A stretch of DNA of 26,954 nt from NCBI GenBank assembly GCA_046289925.1, contig JBKBUN010000021.1, positions 1 through 26,954 of the forward strand, in the 5' to 3' direction. Below the pieces are notes generated by a model. That model was not told the DNA's origin. It searched no databases and saw only the letters and a program-made list of their open reading frames with translations. The position numbers were made by a program, and so were the translations under genes. Each line of letters opens with the position of its first letter. Position 1 is the stretch's first letter. This DNA comes from Acidovorax_G sp046289925 (GTDB taxonomy: Bacteria; Pseudomonadota; Gammaproteobacteria; Burkholderiales; Burkholderiaceae_C). Of the stretch, positions 8,032-15,808 are shown piece after piece.

Positions 8032-8072
8032 TGTGCTTACGAATCAAGCACAAGCAGCTATCATTTTTGTAG
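8032..8072 (-). repeat. Short hairpin repeat, copy B
   Basis: Read on the minus strand, the core TGATAGCTG, C, TTGTGCTTG and the arm TAAGCACA match copy A at 2989-3029. The stem TGTGCTT/AAGCACA is conserved and the 7-base loop differs (GATTCGT). The left part diverges from copies A and C. The repeat contains the TGA stop codon of the amidase gene (8061-8063) and fills most of the gap to the DadA-like gene. Confidence 0.75.
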
Positions 8073-9392
8073 TGCTTCTTCAATGCGGCCCGATACGGCC
8101 AGCACCGCATCATCGTGCAGCGCGGCATGCCAGACCATCAGCCCCACGGGGAGTTCCCCGGCCGTGTGGCAGGGCAGTGAGAGTGCGCAGCCGTCCAGCA
8201 GGTTGACCACGCTGGTGTTGCGCAGCAGCTGCGCATTGGCGGCAAAAAAGGCGGCGTCGCGCTCTTGGCCGGGTGCCACGTCGGCCAGCAGTGGTGCGAC
8301 GATGGGCACGGTGGGCGAGAGCAGGGCGTCGTAGCCCTGCATGGCGCGTTCCATGCCAGCGATCCAGGCGGCGCGTTCGCGTTGCAAGGCAATGTAGTCG
8401 GCAGCGCTCAGTTCGGCGCCCTTGAGGATGCGCTGGCGCACGCGGGGGTCGTAGCGATCGCCTGCACGGGCGATCAGATCGCGGTGCCAGGCATATGCCT
8501 CTGGCGCCGAAAAACCATAAGCTGGCTGGCGCGCCAACAGTGGCAGGTCGATGGTGTCGATGCGCGCGCCGGCCGCTTGCAGGTGTGCCAATGTGCGATC
8601 GAACACCCGCGCCACATGGTTGTCGAGTCCGTCGAGCATCACGGTACGCGGCACCGCCAGACGCCAGGCCGACAAAGGGGCCGGGCTGGGCGTGACGCTG
8701 CGCTGGGCCAGAATTTCGTGTGCCAGCACGGCGTCGCGCACAGTGCGGGTAATGGCGCAGGCGGTGTCGAGCGTGGTCGACAGCGGAATGGTGCCGGCCG
8801 TGGGCACCAGGCGCGCAGTGCTCTTGAAGCCCACCACCCCGTTGAGCGCGGCCGGAATGCGGATGGAGCCGCCTGTGTCCGAGCCCAGCCCGATCCAGGC
8901 CGCACCACAGGCGACCGAAACGGCCGCGCCACTGGAGGAGCCGCCCGGCACCCGTGGCGCGCCCGCAATGGCCCCGTAGCGACCATCCCACGCCACGACA
9001 GCCGGCCCGTGCGGATTGGTGCCCACGCCGGAAAACGCAAACTCCACCATGTGCGTGGTGCCCAGCAGCACCCCGCCCGCCTGGCGCAGGCGAGCCACGG
9101 CAGGGGCGTCGCGGGTCGCGGGGGCTGCATCTGCCAGCACCACCGACCCGGCGCAGGTGGGCAGGCCGGCCACGTCGAACAGGTCTTTCACCGACACTGG
9201 CAGACCCGCCAGGGGACGCTCGGCCAAGCCGGGGCGGCTGGCCTCTGCCCGGGCGCTGTCGACCATCAGCCGGGTAAAGGCGGGGGCAAAGCGCGGGTCC
9301 TGGGCACGCTCGAGGCTTTGTTCGACAGCCTGCCTCCCAGATGCGGCGCCGCTGCGCACCAAGGAGCGCAGCGCGGTCAGGTCATGGTGCAT
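8061..9392 (-). CDS. Amidase, amidase-signature family
   Basis: The 443-residue product hydrolyses an amide of unknown identity. The Ser-cisSer-Lys triad is present: Lys69 in GLPVSVKDLFDVAG, the Ser-rich loop PGGSSSGAAV with Ser152, and nucleophile Ser176 in GSDTGGSIRIP. It lacks the markers that would identify GatA securely, and no gatB or gatC is next to it, so a catabolic amidase is more likely. ATG 9392 (MHHDLTAL) is chosen because the longer open frame runs into the rpsB promoter and leader. No strong ribosome-binding site is seen. The last codons and the TGA stop lie in repeat copy B. It is the first gene of a minus-strand group with the DadA-like gene. Confidence 0.9.
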   Translation of the reverse strand: MHHDLTALRSLVRSGAASGRQAVEQSLERAQDPRFAPAFTRLMVDSARAEASRPGLAERPLAGLPVSVKDLFDVAGLPTCAGSVVLADAAPATRDAPAVARLRQAGGVLLGTTHMVEFAFSGVGTNPHGPAVVAWDGRYGAIAGAPRVPGGSSSGAAVSVACGAAWIGLGSDTGGSIRIPAALNGVVGFKSTARLVPTAGTIPLSTTLDTACAITRTVRDAVLAHEILAQRSVTPSPAPLSAWRLAVPRTVMLDGLDNHVARVFDRTLAHLQAAGARIDTIDLPLLARQPAYGFSAPEAYAWHRDLIARAGDRYDPRVRQRILKGAELSAADYIALQRERAAWIAGMERAMQGYDALLSPTVPIVAPLLADVAPGQERDAAFFAANAQLLRNTSVVNLLDGCALSLPCHTAGELPVGLMVWHAALHDDAVLAVSGRIEEALQK

Positions 9393-9397
9393 CGGTG

Positions 9398-9406
9398 TGC
9401 TAGAAT
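9398..9406 (+). promoter_or_regulatory. Extended -10 promoter of rpsB-tsf
   Basis: TGC followed by TAGAAT (9401-9406) matches an extended -10 element. No good -35 is seen 17 bp upstream. A start near 9412 would give an rpsB leader of about 190 bases. The box lies within 10 bases of the divergent amidase start codon. Confidence 0.55.
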
Positions 9407-9411
9407 CTTCG

Positions 9412-9600
9412 GGTTTTGCTGGCGGGTGGCCAGCGTTTGTTTCAGCGCGGTGGCCTGTCAGGGCGGCGGTGGGGCAGCAGGCGTCACCACGGCAATTCAA
9501 TCGCAAACAGCCCTGTCAAGGTGCTGCGCAGTGGCAAAGAATTTTTGCGCACAGCGCGGTGATGGGGGCTGATTTTAGACCCAACCTTCGGAGTGTCCCT
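9412..9600 (+). promoter_or_regulatory. Long structured leader of rpsB
   Basis: This untranslated stretch begins with a perfect 6-bp hairpin (GCTGGC 9418-9423, GCCAGC 9429-9434). It contains GGTGGCC twice (9425-9431 and 9449-9455) and ends with GGAG 7 bases before the rpsB ATG. In E. coli the rpsB leader is the target of autogenous repression by ribosomal protein S2. A similar role here is inference from position and length only. Confidence 0.4.
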
Positions 9601-10353
9601 ATGTCCGTCACGATGCGCGAAATGCTGGAAGCCGGTGTCCACTTTGGCCACCAAACCCGCTTCTGGAACCCCAAGATGGCCCCCTTCATCTTCGGCCATC
9701 GCAACAAGATCCACATCATCAACCTGGAAAAGACGCTGCCCATGTTCCAGGAGGCCCAAAAGTTCGCCAAGCAGCTTGCAGCGAACCGCGGCACCATCCT
9801 GATGGTGGGCACCAAGCGCCAGGCGCGCGAAATCCTCGCTGCCGAAGCACAACGCGCCGGTGTGCCATACGTCGACCAGCGCTGGCTGGGCGGCATGCTC
9901 ACGAACTTCAAGACGGTCAAGACCTCGATCAAGCGCCTCAAGGACATGAAGGCCCAGGCAGAGGCTGGTCTCGATTCCATGAGCAAGAAAGAGCAGCTCA
10001 CGTTCATGCGTGAGATCGCGAAGCTCGAAAAGGACATCGGCGGGATCCAGGACATGAACACGCTGCCCGATGCGATCTTCATCATCGACGTCGGTTTCCA
10101 CAAGATCGCCGTGGCCGAGGCCAAGAAGCTGGGCATTCCGCTGATCGGCGTGGTGGATTCCAACCACTCGCCCGAAGGCATCGACTACGTGATCCCCGGC
10201 AACGATGACTCGGCCAAGGCTGTGGCGCTGTACGCCCGTGGCATCGCCGACGCGATCATCGAAGGCCGCGCCAACGCGGTGAACGACGTGGTCAAGGCCG
10301 TGTCGGCCGAGAGCGGCGACGAATTCGTCGAAGTGGAAGAGTCTGCAGCCTAA
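9601..10353 (+). CDS. rpsB: 30S ribosomal protein S2
   Basis: S2 sits on the small subunit between head and body and is needed for S1 binding. The 250-residue product begins MSVTMREMLEAGVHFGHQ and contains the signatures HFGHQTRFWNPKM, FIFGHRNKIHIINL and VPYVDQRWLGGMLTN. The length is slightly above the E. coli protein (241) because of an acidic C-terminal tail (VEVEESAA). ATG 9601 is fixed by GGAG 7 bases upstream and by family alignment, although the frame is open far upstream. It heads the rpsB-tsf operon, and a terminator follows before tsf. Confidence 0.97.
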   Translation: MSVTMREMLEAGVHFGHQTRFWNPKMAPFIFGHRNKIHIINLEKTLPMFQEAQKFAKQLAANRGTILMVGTKRQAREILAAEAQRAGVPYVDQRWLGGMLTNFKTVKTSIKRLKDMKAQAEAGLDSMSKKEQLTFMREIAKLEKDIGGIQDMNTLPDAIFIIDVGFHKIAVAEAKKLGIPLIGVVDSNHSPEGIDYVIPGNDDSAKAVALYARGIADAIIEGRANAVNDVVKAVSAESGDEFVEVEESAA

Positions 10354-10388
10354 GAGGCTTGGCTCCGCGACTCGTCGCGCACAAAAGC

Positions 10389-10415
10389 GGGGCTCCATAT
10401 AGCCCCCTTTTTTTT
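10389..10415 (+). terminator. Intrinsic terminator/attenuator between rpsB and tsf
   Basis: The stem GGGGCT/AGCCCC (10389-10394 and 10401-10406) with a 6-base loop is followed at once by eight T. It lies 35 bases after the rpsB stop and 44 before the tsf start. As in E. coli, partial termination here would lower EF-Ts output relative to S2. No clear promoter is seen between it and tsf. Confidence 0.8.
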
Positions 10416-10458
10416 AGTCCGAATCTTGTAACGAACTGAATACACCGGAGAGAAGAAG

Positions 10459-11385
10459 ATGGCCGCAATCACCGCAAGCATGGTCGCCGAACTGCGTGGC
10501 AAGACCGATGCCCCCATGATGGAATGCAAGAAAGCCCTGGCAGAAGCCGACGGCGACATGGTCAAGGCAGAAGAGCTGCTGCGCGTCAAGCTCGGCACCA
10601 AGGCGGGCAAGGCCGCATCGCGCATCACCGCCGAAGGCGTGGTCGCCTGCTTCATCGATGGCACCACGGGCGCACTGATCGAAGTCAACAGCGAAACCGA
10701 CTTCGTGAGCAAGAACGACAGCTTCGTGGCCATGGCCAAGGCCGCCGCCGAACTCGTGGCCAAACACAACCCTGCCAACCTGGAGGCCCTGGGCGCGCTG
10801 GCTTACGAACAAGACGGTTTTGGTCCCACGCTGGAAGATGTTCGCAAGGGTCTGATTGGCAAGATCGGCGAGAACATGTCGTTCCGCCGCTTCAAGTACT
10901 TCTCGGGCACCAAGCTGGCCTCGTACTTGCACGGCTCGCGCATCGGTGTGGTCGTGGAGTATGAAGGCGACGAAGTGGCTGCCAAGGACGTGGCCATGCA
11001 CGTGGCCGCCATGAAGCCTGTGGCGCTGACCAGTGCCGATGTGCCTGCCGATCTGATCGCCAAGGAGCGTGCCGTGGCCGAAGGCAAGGCCGAAGAGGCC
11101 AACAAGGAACTCGTGGCGGCCGGCAAGCCCGCACAGAGCGCCGATATCGTGGCAAAGCGCATCGAAGGCGCTGTGCAGAAGTATCTGAAGGAAGTCTCGC
11201 TGGCCGACCAGGTCTTCGTGAAGGCTGCAGACGGTAAGCAGACTGTGGCGCAGATGCTCAAAGCCGCCAATACCACCGTCAAGGGCTTCACGCTGTACGT
11301 GGTGGGCGAAGGCATCGAGAAGAAGGTCGACGACTTCGCGGCCGAAGTGGCTGCCCAGGTGGCAGCGGCCAAGGCTGCCGCCTAA
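10459..11385 (+). CDS. tsf: Elongation factor Ts
   Basis: EF-Ts is the guanine-nucleotide exchange factor that recycles EF-Tu-GDP to the GTP form. The 308-residue product has the N-terminal signature LRGKTDAPMMECKKAL (about 12-27), the core IEVNSETDFVSKND near 75-88, and the coiled-coil and C-terminal module. It is longer than the E. coli protein (283), as I recall is usual for betaproteobacteria. GGAG 8 bases before ATG 10459 supports the start. The TAA stop is part of the CTAA that flanks the inverted-repeat element on its left; the ending looks complete. Confidence 0.97.
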   Translation: MAAITASMVAELRGKTDAPMMECKKALAEADGDMVKAEELLRVKLGTKAGKAASRITAEGVVACFIDGTTGALIEVNSETDFVSKNDSFVAMAKAAAELVAKHNPANLEALGALAYEQDGFGPTLEDVRKGLIGKIGENMSFRRFKYFSGTKLASYLHGSRIGVVVEYEGDEVAAKDVAMHVAAMKPVALTSADVPADLIAKERAVAEGKAEEANKELVAAGKPAQSADIVAKRIEGAVQKYLKEVSLADQVFVKAADGKQTVAQMLKAANTTVKGFTLYVVGEGIEKKVDDFAAEVAAQVAAAKAAA

Positions 11386-11546
11386 GGCAACGCTGAAACA
11401 GTTCTCGTGATGGCGCGCACCCGGCTTTGGGAGGGGATGCAAGGCGCAAACCGCAGCCATGGCCCAAGCCATGGCGAGGATTTGCAGCGCCCTAGGCCGA
11501 CCCAAGCAGGGATGCGCGGCGCGCGAGGGACGAGTTCAGCGTTGCC
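11386..11546. mobile_element. MITE-like inverted-repeat element, 161 bp, flanked by CTAA
   Basis: Perfect 12-bp terminal inverted repeats (GGCAACGCTGAA 11386-11397, TTCAGCGTTGCC 11535-11546) are flanked by a direct CTAA on each side (11382-11385 and 11547-11550), a likely 4-bp target duplication. Subterminal CTCGT and GCGCGC blocks are also shared between the two ends. The centre is a nested palindrome (GCCATGGC, CCAA, GCCATGGC near 11456-11475) flanked by GGCGC and GCGCC. No gene fits inside. It sits directly after the tsf stop codon and 52 bases before pyrH. Confidence 0.8.
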
Positions 11547-11598
11547 CTAAACCTCCATCACCCACAGTTCTCCTCCAACCCACGCAAAGGAACCGCCC

Positions 11599-12321
11599 AT
11601 GACCCCAGTCTCTCCAGCCCACAAGCGCATCTTGCTCAAGTTGTCTGGCGAGGCCCTCATGGGCGACGATGCGTTCGGCATTAACCGTGCCACCATCGTG
11701 CGCATGGTGGAGGAAATCGCCGAGGTCACGCGCCTGGGGGTGCAGGTTGCCGTCGTCATCGGCGGTGGCAACATCTTCCGCGGCGTGGCCGGTGGCTCGG
11801 TCGGTATGGACCGTGCTACAGCGGATTACATGGGCATGCTGGCCACGGTGATGAACGCTTTGGCCTTGGCAGACGCCATGGACAAGCAGGGTCTGACGGC
11901 CCGCGTGATGTCGGCGATTGCCATCGAGCAGGTGGTGGAGCCTTATGTGCGTCCCAAGGCGCTGCAGTACCTGGAAGAGGGTAAGGTGGTCGTATTTGCT
12001 GCCGGCACGGGCAACCCTTTTTTCACCACCGATACCGCCGCCGCTTTGCGTGGCGCGGAAATTGGCGCAGAGGTTGTGCTCAAGGCAACCAAGGTGGATG
12101 GCGTGTACACCGCCGATCCGCACAAGGCCCCGACGGCGACACGCTACTCCAAGCTCAGCTTTGACGAGGCCATGTCCCGCAATCTGGGCATCATGGATGC
12201 TACGGCCTTTGCCCTCTGCCGTGATCAGCGACTGCCGGTGCGTGTGTTCTCCATCATCAAGCATGGCGCGCTCAAGCGTGTGGTCATGGGTGAGGACGAG
12301 GGCACACTGGTGTACGCCTGA
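11599..12321 (+). CDS. pyrH: Uridylate kinase (UMP kinase)
   Basis: PyrH phosphorylates UMP to UDP with ATP. It is a hexameric amino-acid-kinase-fold enzyme, usually activated by GTP and inhibited by UTP. The 240-residue product shows KLSGEAL at 14-20, VVIGGGNIFRG at 52-62, MDRATADYMGMLATVMN, the AAGTGNPFFTTDTAA loop, and KATKVDGVYTADP. AAAGG lies 8 bases upstream of ATG 11599. It follows tsf in the usual rpsB-tsf-pyrH-frr order, but an inverted-repeat element now separates it from tsf. Transcription probably reads through that element; no separate promoter was identified. Confidence 0.97.
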   Translation: MTPVSPAHKRILLKLSGEALMGDDAFGINRATIVRMVEEIAEVTRLGVQVAVVIGGGNIFRGVAGGSVGMDRATADYMGMLATVMNALALADAMDKQGLTARVMSAIAIEQVVEPYVRPKALQYLEEGKVVVFAAGTGNPFFTTDTAAALRGAEIGAEVVLKATKVDGVYTADPHKAPTATRYSKLSFDEAMSRNLGIMDATAFALCRDQRLPVRVFSIIKHGALKRVVMGEDEGTLVYA

Positions 12322-12385
12322 AGTACCCTCTGCTGCCCCCTGGCGCGCCCCATTTCGGTCCCTGATTCCGCTCTGAGGAGAGAAC

Positions 12386-12949
12386 ATGACGACGATTGCC
12401 GACATCAAGAAGAATGCCGAATCCAAGATGGACCAATCCATTGCGGCGCTCAAGAACAACCTGCAGAAGATTCGCACCGGTCGTGCCAACCCAGCACTGC
12501 TTGACGCAGTGCAGGTCGAGTACTACGGCTCGATGGTTCCACTGAGCCAAGTGGCCAACGTAGCACTGCTGGATGCCCGCACGATCAGCGTGCAGCCCTG
12601 GGAAAAGGGTATGGGCCCCAAGATCGAAAAGGCGATCCGGGAAAGCGATCTTGGGCTGAACCCGGCCTCGATGGGCGACCTGATCCGCGTGCCGATGCCT
12701 CCGATGAGCGAGGAGCGTCGCAAAGAGATGACCAAACTGGCCCGCAACGAAGGTGAAAACGCCAAGATTGCCGTGCGCAACTTGCGTCGCGACGCCAATG
12801 ATGCGATCAAGAAGCTGGTGAAAGACAAGCTTGCATCGGAGGATGACCAGAAGCGTGCAGAAGCCGATGTGCAGAAGTTCACCGACAAGCACATTGCCGA
12901 AATCGATGCCCTGGTGGCGGCCAAAGAACAAGACATCATGGCGGTGTGA
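12386..12949 (+). CDS. frr: Ribosome recycling factor
   Basis: RRF works with EF-G to split the post-termination ribosome. The 187-residue product has the three-helix-bundle signatures KNNLQKIRTGRANPALLD (about 23-40), VQPWEKGMGPKIEKAI, and the basic region LRRDANDAIKKLVKDK. The length is normal (185 in E. coli). A strong GAGGAGAG precedes ATG 12386. The TGA stop shares its A with the ATG of uppS, so translation is coupled. Confidence 0.97.
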   Translation: MTTIADIKKNAESKMDQSIAALKNNLQKIRTGRANPALLDAVQVEYYGSMVPLSQVANVALLDARTISVQPWEKGMGPKIEKAIRESDLGLNPASMGDLIRVPMPPMSEERRKEMTKLARNEGENAKIAVRNLRRDANDAIKKLVKDKLASEDDQKRAEADVQKFTDKHIAEIDALVAAKEQDIMAV

Positions 12950-13701
12950 TGCACCGACCAGACGGCGGCCCCCGGGGGGGCGTTCCCCACCATGTGGCCA
13001 TCGTGATGGATGGCAACGGCCGCTGGGCCACACGACGTTTTCTGCCGCGTCTGGCCGGGCACCGGCAAGGGGTGGAGTCGCTGCGACGCTGCGTGCGTGC
13101 GTGCGTGGAGCGAGGCGTGAAGGTGCTCACGGTGTTCGCGTTTTCCTCTGAGAACTGGAACCGTCCGACCGAAGAAGTGTCTGGCCTCATGGAGCTCCTC
13201 GCCGGTGCTTTGGTGCGTGAGGTGCCAAGTCTGCGGGACGAGGGGGTGCAGCTGCACTTCGTCGGTTCCAGAGAGGGCCTGTCCGTGAGAGTCGTGGAAG
13301 GCTTGTCGCAGGCCGAACGTGACACGCGGCATAACCAGCGCTTGGTGTTGAACGTGTGCTTCAACTACGGCGGCCGCTGGGATATTGCGCAGGCCGCAGC
13401 ACGTTTGGCTGAGCAGGGTTTGCCGATCACGGAAGACCGTTTGCATGCGGCCATGGGCATGTCGCATGTGCCCGATCCCGATCTGCTGATCCGCACTGGC
13501 GGAGAGATGCGCATCAGCAACTTTTTGCTCTGGCAGATCGCATACTCCGAGTTGTACTTCAGTGATCGGCTTTGGCCTGATTTCGACGAAGTAGCGCTCG
13601 ACGAAGCGATCAGTGCATTTGCGCGTCGCGAGCGACGCTTCGGAAAAACGTCCGAACAAATCCAGAGCCAGAGCGAACAGGCCACCCAGGCGGGGTCCTG
13701 A
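12949..13701 (+). CDS. uppS: Undecaprenyl diphosphate synthase (cis-prenyltransferase)
   Basis: UppS extends farnesyl diphosphate with eight isopentenyl units to make C55-PP, the lipid carrier for peptidoglycan and O-antigen. The 250-residue product has the catalytic Asp21 in MDGNGRWA (20-27), FAFSSENWNRP, NVCFNYGGRWDI, and the C-terminal DLLIRTGGEMRISNFLLWQ, all typical of the family. ATG 12949 overlaps the frr stop by one base (TGATG); a GTG codon one triplet earlier is an alternative. The early part MHRPDGGPRGGVPHH is not conserved. Confidence 0.96.
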   Translation: MHRPDGGPRGGVPHHVAIVMDGNGRWATRRFLPRLAGHRQGVESLRRCVRACVERGVKVLTVFAFSSENWNRPTEEVSGLMELLAGALVREVPSLRDEGVQLHFVGSREGLSVRVVEGLSQAERDTRHNQRLVLNVCFNYGGRWDIAQAAARLAEQGLPITEDRLHAAMGMSHVPDPDLLIRTGGEMRISNFLLWQIAYSELYFSDRLWPDFDEVALDEAISAFARRERRFGKTSEQIQSQSEQATQAGS

Positions 13702-13736
13702 GCGCCCCTATCTGAGCTCGTCCCGAGGAGGCCTGC

Positions 13737-14591
13737 ATGCTACGTCAGCGCGTCATCACGGCATTGGCCCTGCTGGCCATTTTGCTGCCAGCCCTTTTTT
13801 ACCCTTCCACCGAGCCGTTCGCTGCTGTCGTGCTGGTGCTCATGGCCGCGGCTGCTTGGGAGTGGGGGCGGCTCAACGGGCTGGGGGCTGGTTTCAGTGT
13901 GTTGCTGGGAGTCGTGTGCACGGTGTTGTGCGGCGCGACATGGCGGCTGGGAGGGCTGCAACTCGACTGGTCGACAGCCTGGCTGTTGGGAGGGGCCGCT
14001 TGGGTCCTGGCCTCGGTCTCGTTGCTGCGCAGCGGTGTCGCGGGCTGGCCTCGTTGGCCGCTCATGTTGCGCCTCATCTTGGGTGTTGCAGTGCTCTGGC
14101 TCGCATGGCTGGCTGCGGTACAGGCTCGCCAGATCGGCATCAATTTTCTGCTTTCGACGCTGCTGCTGGTCTGGGCGGCGGACATCTGTGCGTATTTCGC
14201 AGGTCGTGCATTCGGACTGAAGTTCACCCAGGCACGGCTGGCGCCATCCATTAGCCCAGGTAAAAGCTGGGAGGGGGTGTGGGGCGCGCTGCTCGGCGTC
14301 TGTTTGATGGCCGTGGTCTGGGTCTATGCAGATGGTCGATGGGCTGCCTCGGTGCCCAGCCTATTCACGCGCATGGCATCTGTTGGGTGGTGGATGCTGG
14401 TGCTCGGTACGGTTTTTCTCGTGGCCATGAGCGTTGTGGGTGATCTGATGGAGTCGTTGATCAAGCGCAGCGCAGGTGTCAAGGACAGCAGCGGTCTGCT
14501 GCCCGGCCACGGCGGAGTGCTGGATCGCGTCGATGCGCTGTTGCCCACCTTGCCCCTGGCCATGATGCTCAGTTCATGGGCGACACGATGA
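13737..14591 (+). CDS. cdsA: Phosphatidate cytidylyltransferase (CDP-diglyceride synthase)
   Basis: CdsA makes CDP-diacylglycerol from phosphatidic acid and CTP in the inner membrane, the branch point for bacterial phospholipids. The 284-residue product is strongly hydrophobic with about eight membrane spans. The signature SLIKRSAGVKDSSGLLPGHG begins at 240 and continues as GVLDRVD to 266, with the conserved Asp residues. GAGGAGG precedes ATG 13737. Its stop overlaps the dxr start by four bases (ATGA), so cdsA and dxr are translationally coupled. Confidence 0.96.
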   Translation: MLRQRVITALALLAILLPALFYPSTEPFAAVVLVLMAAAAWEWGRLNGLGAGFSVLLGVVCTVLCGATWRLGGLQLDWSTAWLLGGAAWVLASVSLLRSGVAGWPRWPLMLRLILGVAVLWLAWLAAVQARQIGINFLLSTLLLVWAADICAYFAGRAFGLKFTQARLAPSISPGKSWEGVWGALLGVCLMAVVWVYADGRWAASVPSLFTRMASVGWWMLVLGTVFLVAMSVVGDLMESLIKRSAGVKDSSGLLPGHGGVLDRVDALLPTLPLAMMLSSWATR

Positions 14592-15796
14592 CACACACAA
14601 TCACCGTTCTGGGTTCCACTGGTTCCATCGGAACCAACACGCTGGATGTGGTGGCGCGCCACCCGGATCGCTATACCGTATTCGCTTTGAGCGCTTCGAC
14701 TCAGGTGGATGCGATGCTGTCCCAATGCGCACGTTTCCACCCTCGTTATGCCGTCATGGCCAGCGCGGCGCATGCAAAGGCTCTGCAAGAGCGAATCGCA
14801 GCCGAGGGCTTGCCCACAGAGGTGGTGAATGGTCCGGACGCGCTCGAATGGATCGCTGCGCACGAGGACGTGGACATCGTAATGGCTGCTATCGTAGGCG
14901 CGGCTGGGCTTGCACCCAGTTTGGCCGCAGCGCGAGCAGGCAAGCGTTTACTGCTGGCCAACAAAGAGGCCTTGGTCGTTGGAGGCGATTTGTTCATGCG
15001 CACTGTGCGTGCCTCAGGGGCCACGCTGTTGCCCATCGACAGTGAGCATTCCGCCATCTTCCAGTCGTTGCCTGAAGATCCAGTCACCTGGCCCGACCGC
15101 GTGCATAAGATCATCCTTACAGCATCGGGGGGGCCCTTTCGTACACGGTCCCCTGACACTTTGCGCGACGTAACCCCGGCGGAGGCCTGTGCACATCCCA
15201 ATTGGAGCATGGGGCGGAAAATTTCTGTCGACTCTGCCACCATGATGAACAAGGCTCTCGAGGTCATCGAAGCGCGGTATTTGTTCAGCGTTCGACCAGA
15301 ACAACTGGACGTCGTGATCCATCCGCAAAGCATCGTGCATTCGATGGTGCAGTACCGCGACACTTCGGTGGTGGCCCAAATGGGCACGCCTGACATGCGG
15401 GTGCCTATTGCTTACGGGCTGGCTTGGCCTGAGCGGATCGCATCGGGTGCCGAGCCCTTGGACTTTCATGCGCTCTCTGCGATGACATTTGAGGCCATTA
15501 CCGGTCATGGCCACCCCGAGCGCTATCCAGGTTTGTGGCTGGCTTGGGAGGCGCTCCGCGCCCCTGAAGGCACCACTGCGGTGCTGAATGCTGCAAACGA
15601 GGTAGCGGTGCAGCAGTTCCTGGCGGGTGGGCTTCGCTTCGATCAGATTCATGCAGTGAACCTTGCAACTTTGGAAGTGCTGCAGCCCTCCAAGGTGGAC
15701 TCGTTGCCCGCGCTTCTGGAACTCGATGCCCAGTCGCGCCGTGTGGCGTGGGAGCAGGTGCGTCGTTGTACCGGCTCGCAGCGGGTGTTCTGGTAG
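14588..15796 (+). CDS. dxr: 1-deoxy-D-xylulose 5-phosphate reductoisomerase
   Basis: Dxr catalyses the second step of the non-mevalonate isoprenoid pathway, an NADPH-dependent rearrangement and reduction giving MEP; it is the fosmidomycin target. The 402-residue product has the nucleotide-binding GSTGSIG at 9-15 and ANKEAL at 124-129. Metal ligands are readable as Asp151 and Glu153 (PIDSEHSAIFQ) and Glu225 (MMNKALEVIEARYLF). IHPQSIVHSMV follows. ATG 14588 gives a 4-bp overlap with cdsA; ATG 14576 would add four residues and cannot be excluded. No strong ribosome-binding site is seen, which fits coupling to cdsA. Confidence 0.96.
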   Translation: MTHTITVLGSTGSIGTNTLDVVARHPDRYTVFALSASTQVDAMLSQCARFHPRYAVMASAAHAKALQERIAAEGLPTEVVNGPDALEWIAAHEDVDIVMAAIVGAAGLAPSLAAARAGKRLLLANKEALVVGGDLFMRTVRASGATLLPIDSEHSAIFQSLPEDPVTWPDRVHKIILTASGGPFRTRSPDTLRDVTPAEACAHPNWSMGRKISVDSATMMNKALEVIEARYLFSVRPEQLDVVIHPQSIVHSMVQYRDTSVVAQMGTPDMRVPIAYGLAWPERIASGAEPLDFHALSAMTFEAITGHGHPERYPGLWLAWEALRAPEGTTAVLNAANEVAVQQFLAGGLRFDQIHAVNLATLEVLQPSKVDSLPALLELDAQSRRVAWEQVRRCTGSQRVFW

Positions 15797-15808
15797 CAAG
15801 GGGTTGGC

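Noticed and set aside
8061..9392. Amidase as GatA of the tRNA amidotransferase
   Set aside because: No gatB or gatC is adjacent, and the signature residues are shared by all amidase-signature enzymes.
6562..11546. The two inverted-repeat elements as ends of one composite transposon
   Set aside because: Their terminal sequences are unrelated and the genes between include essential rpsB and tsf.
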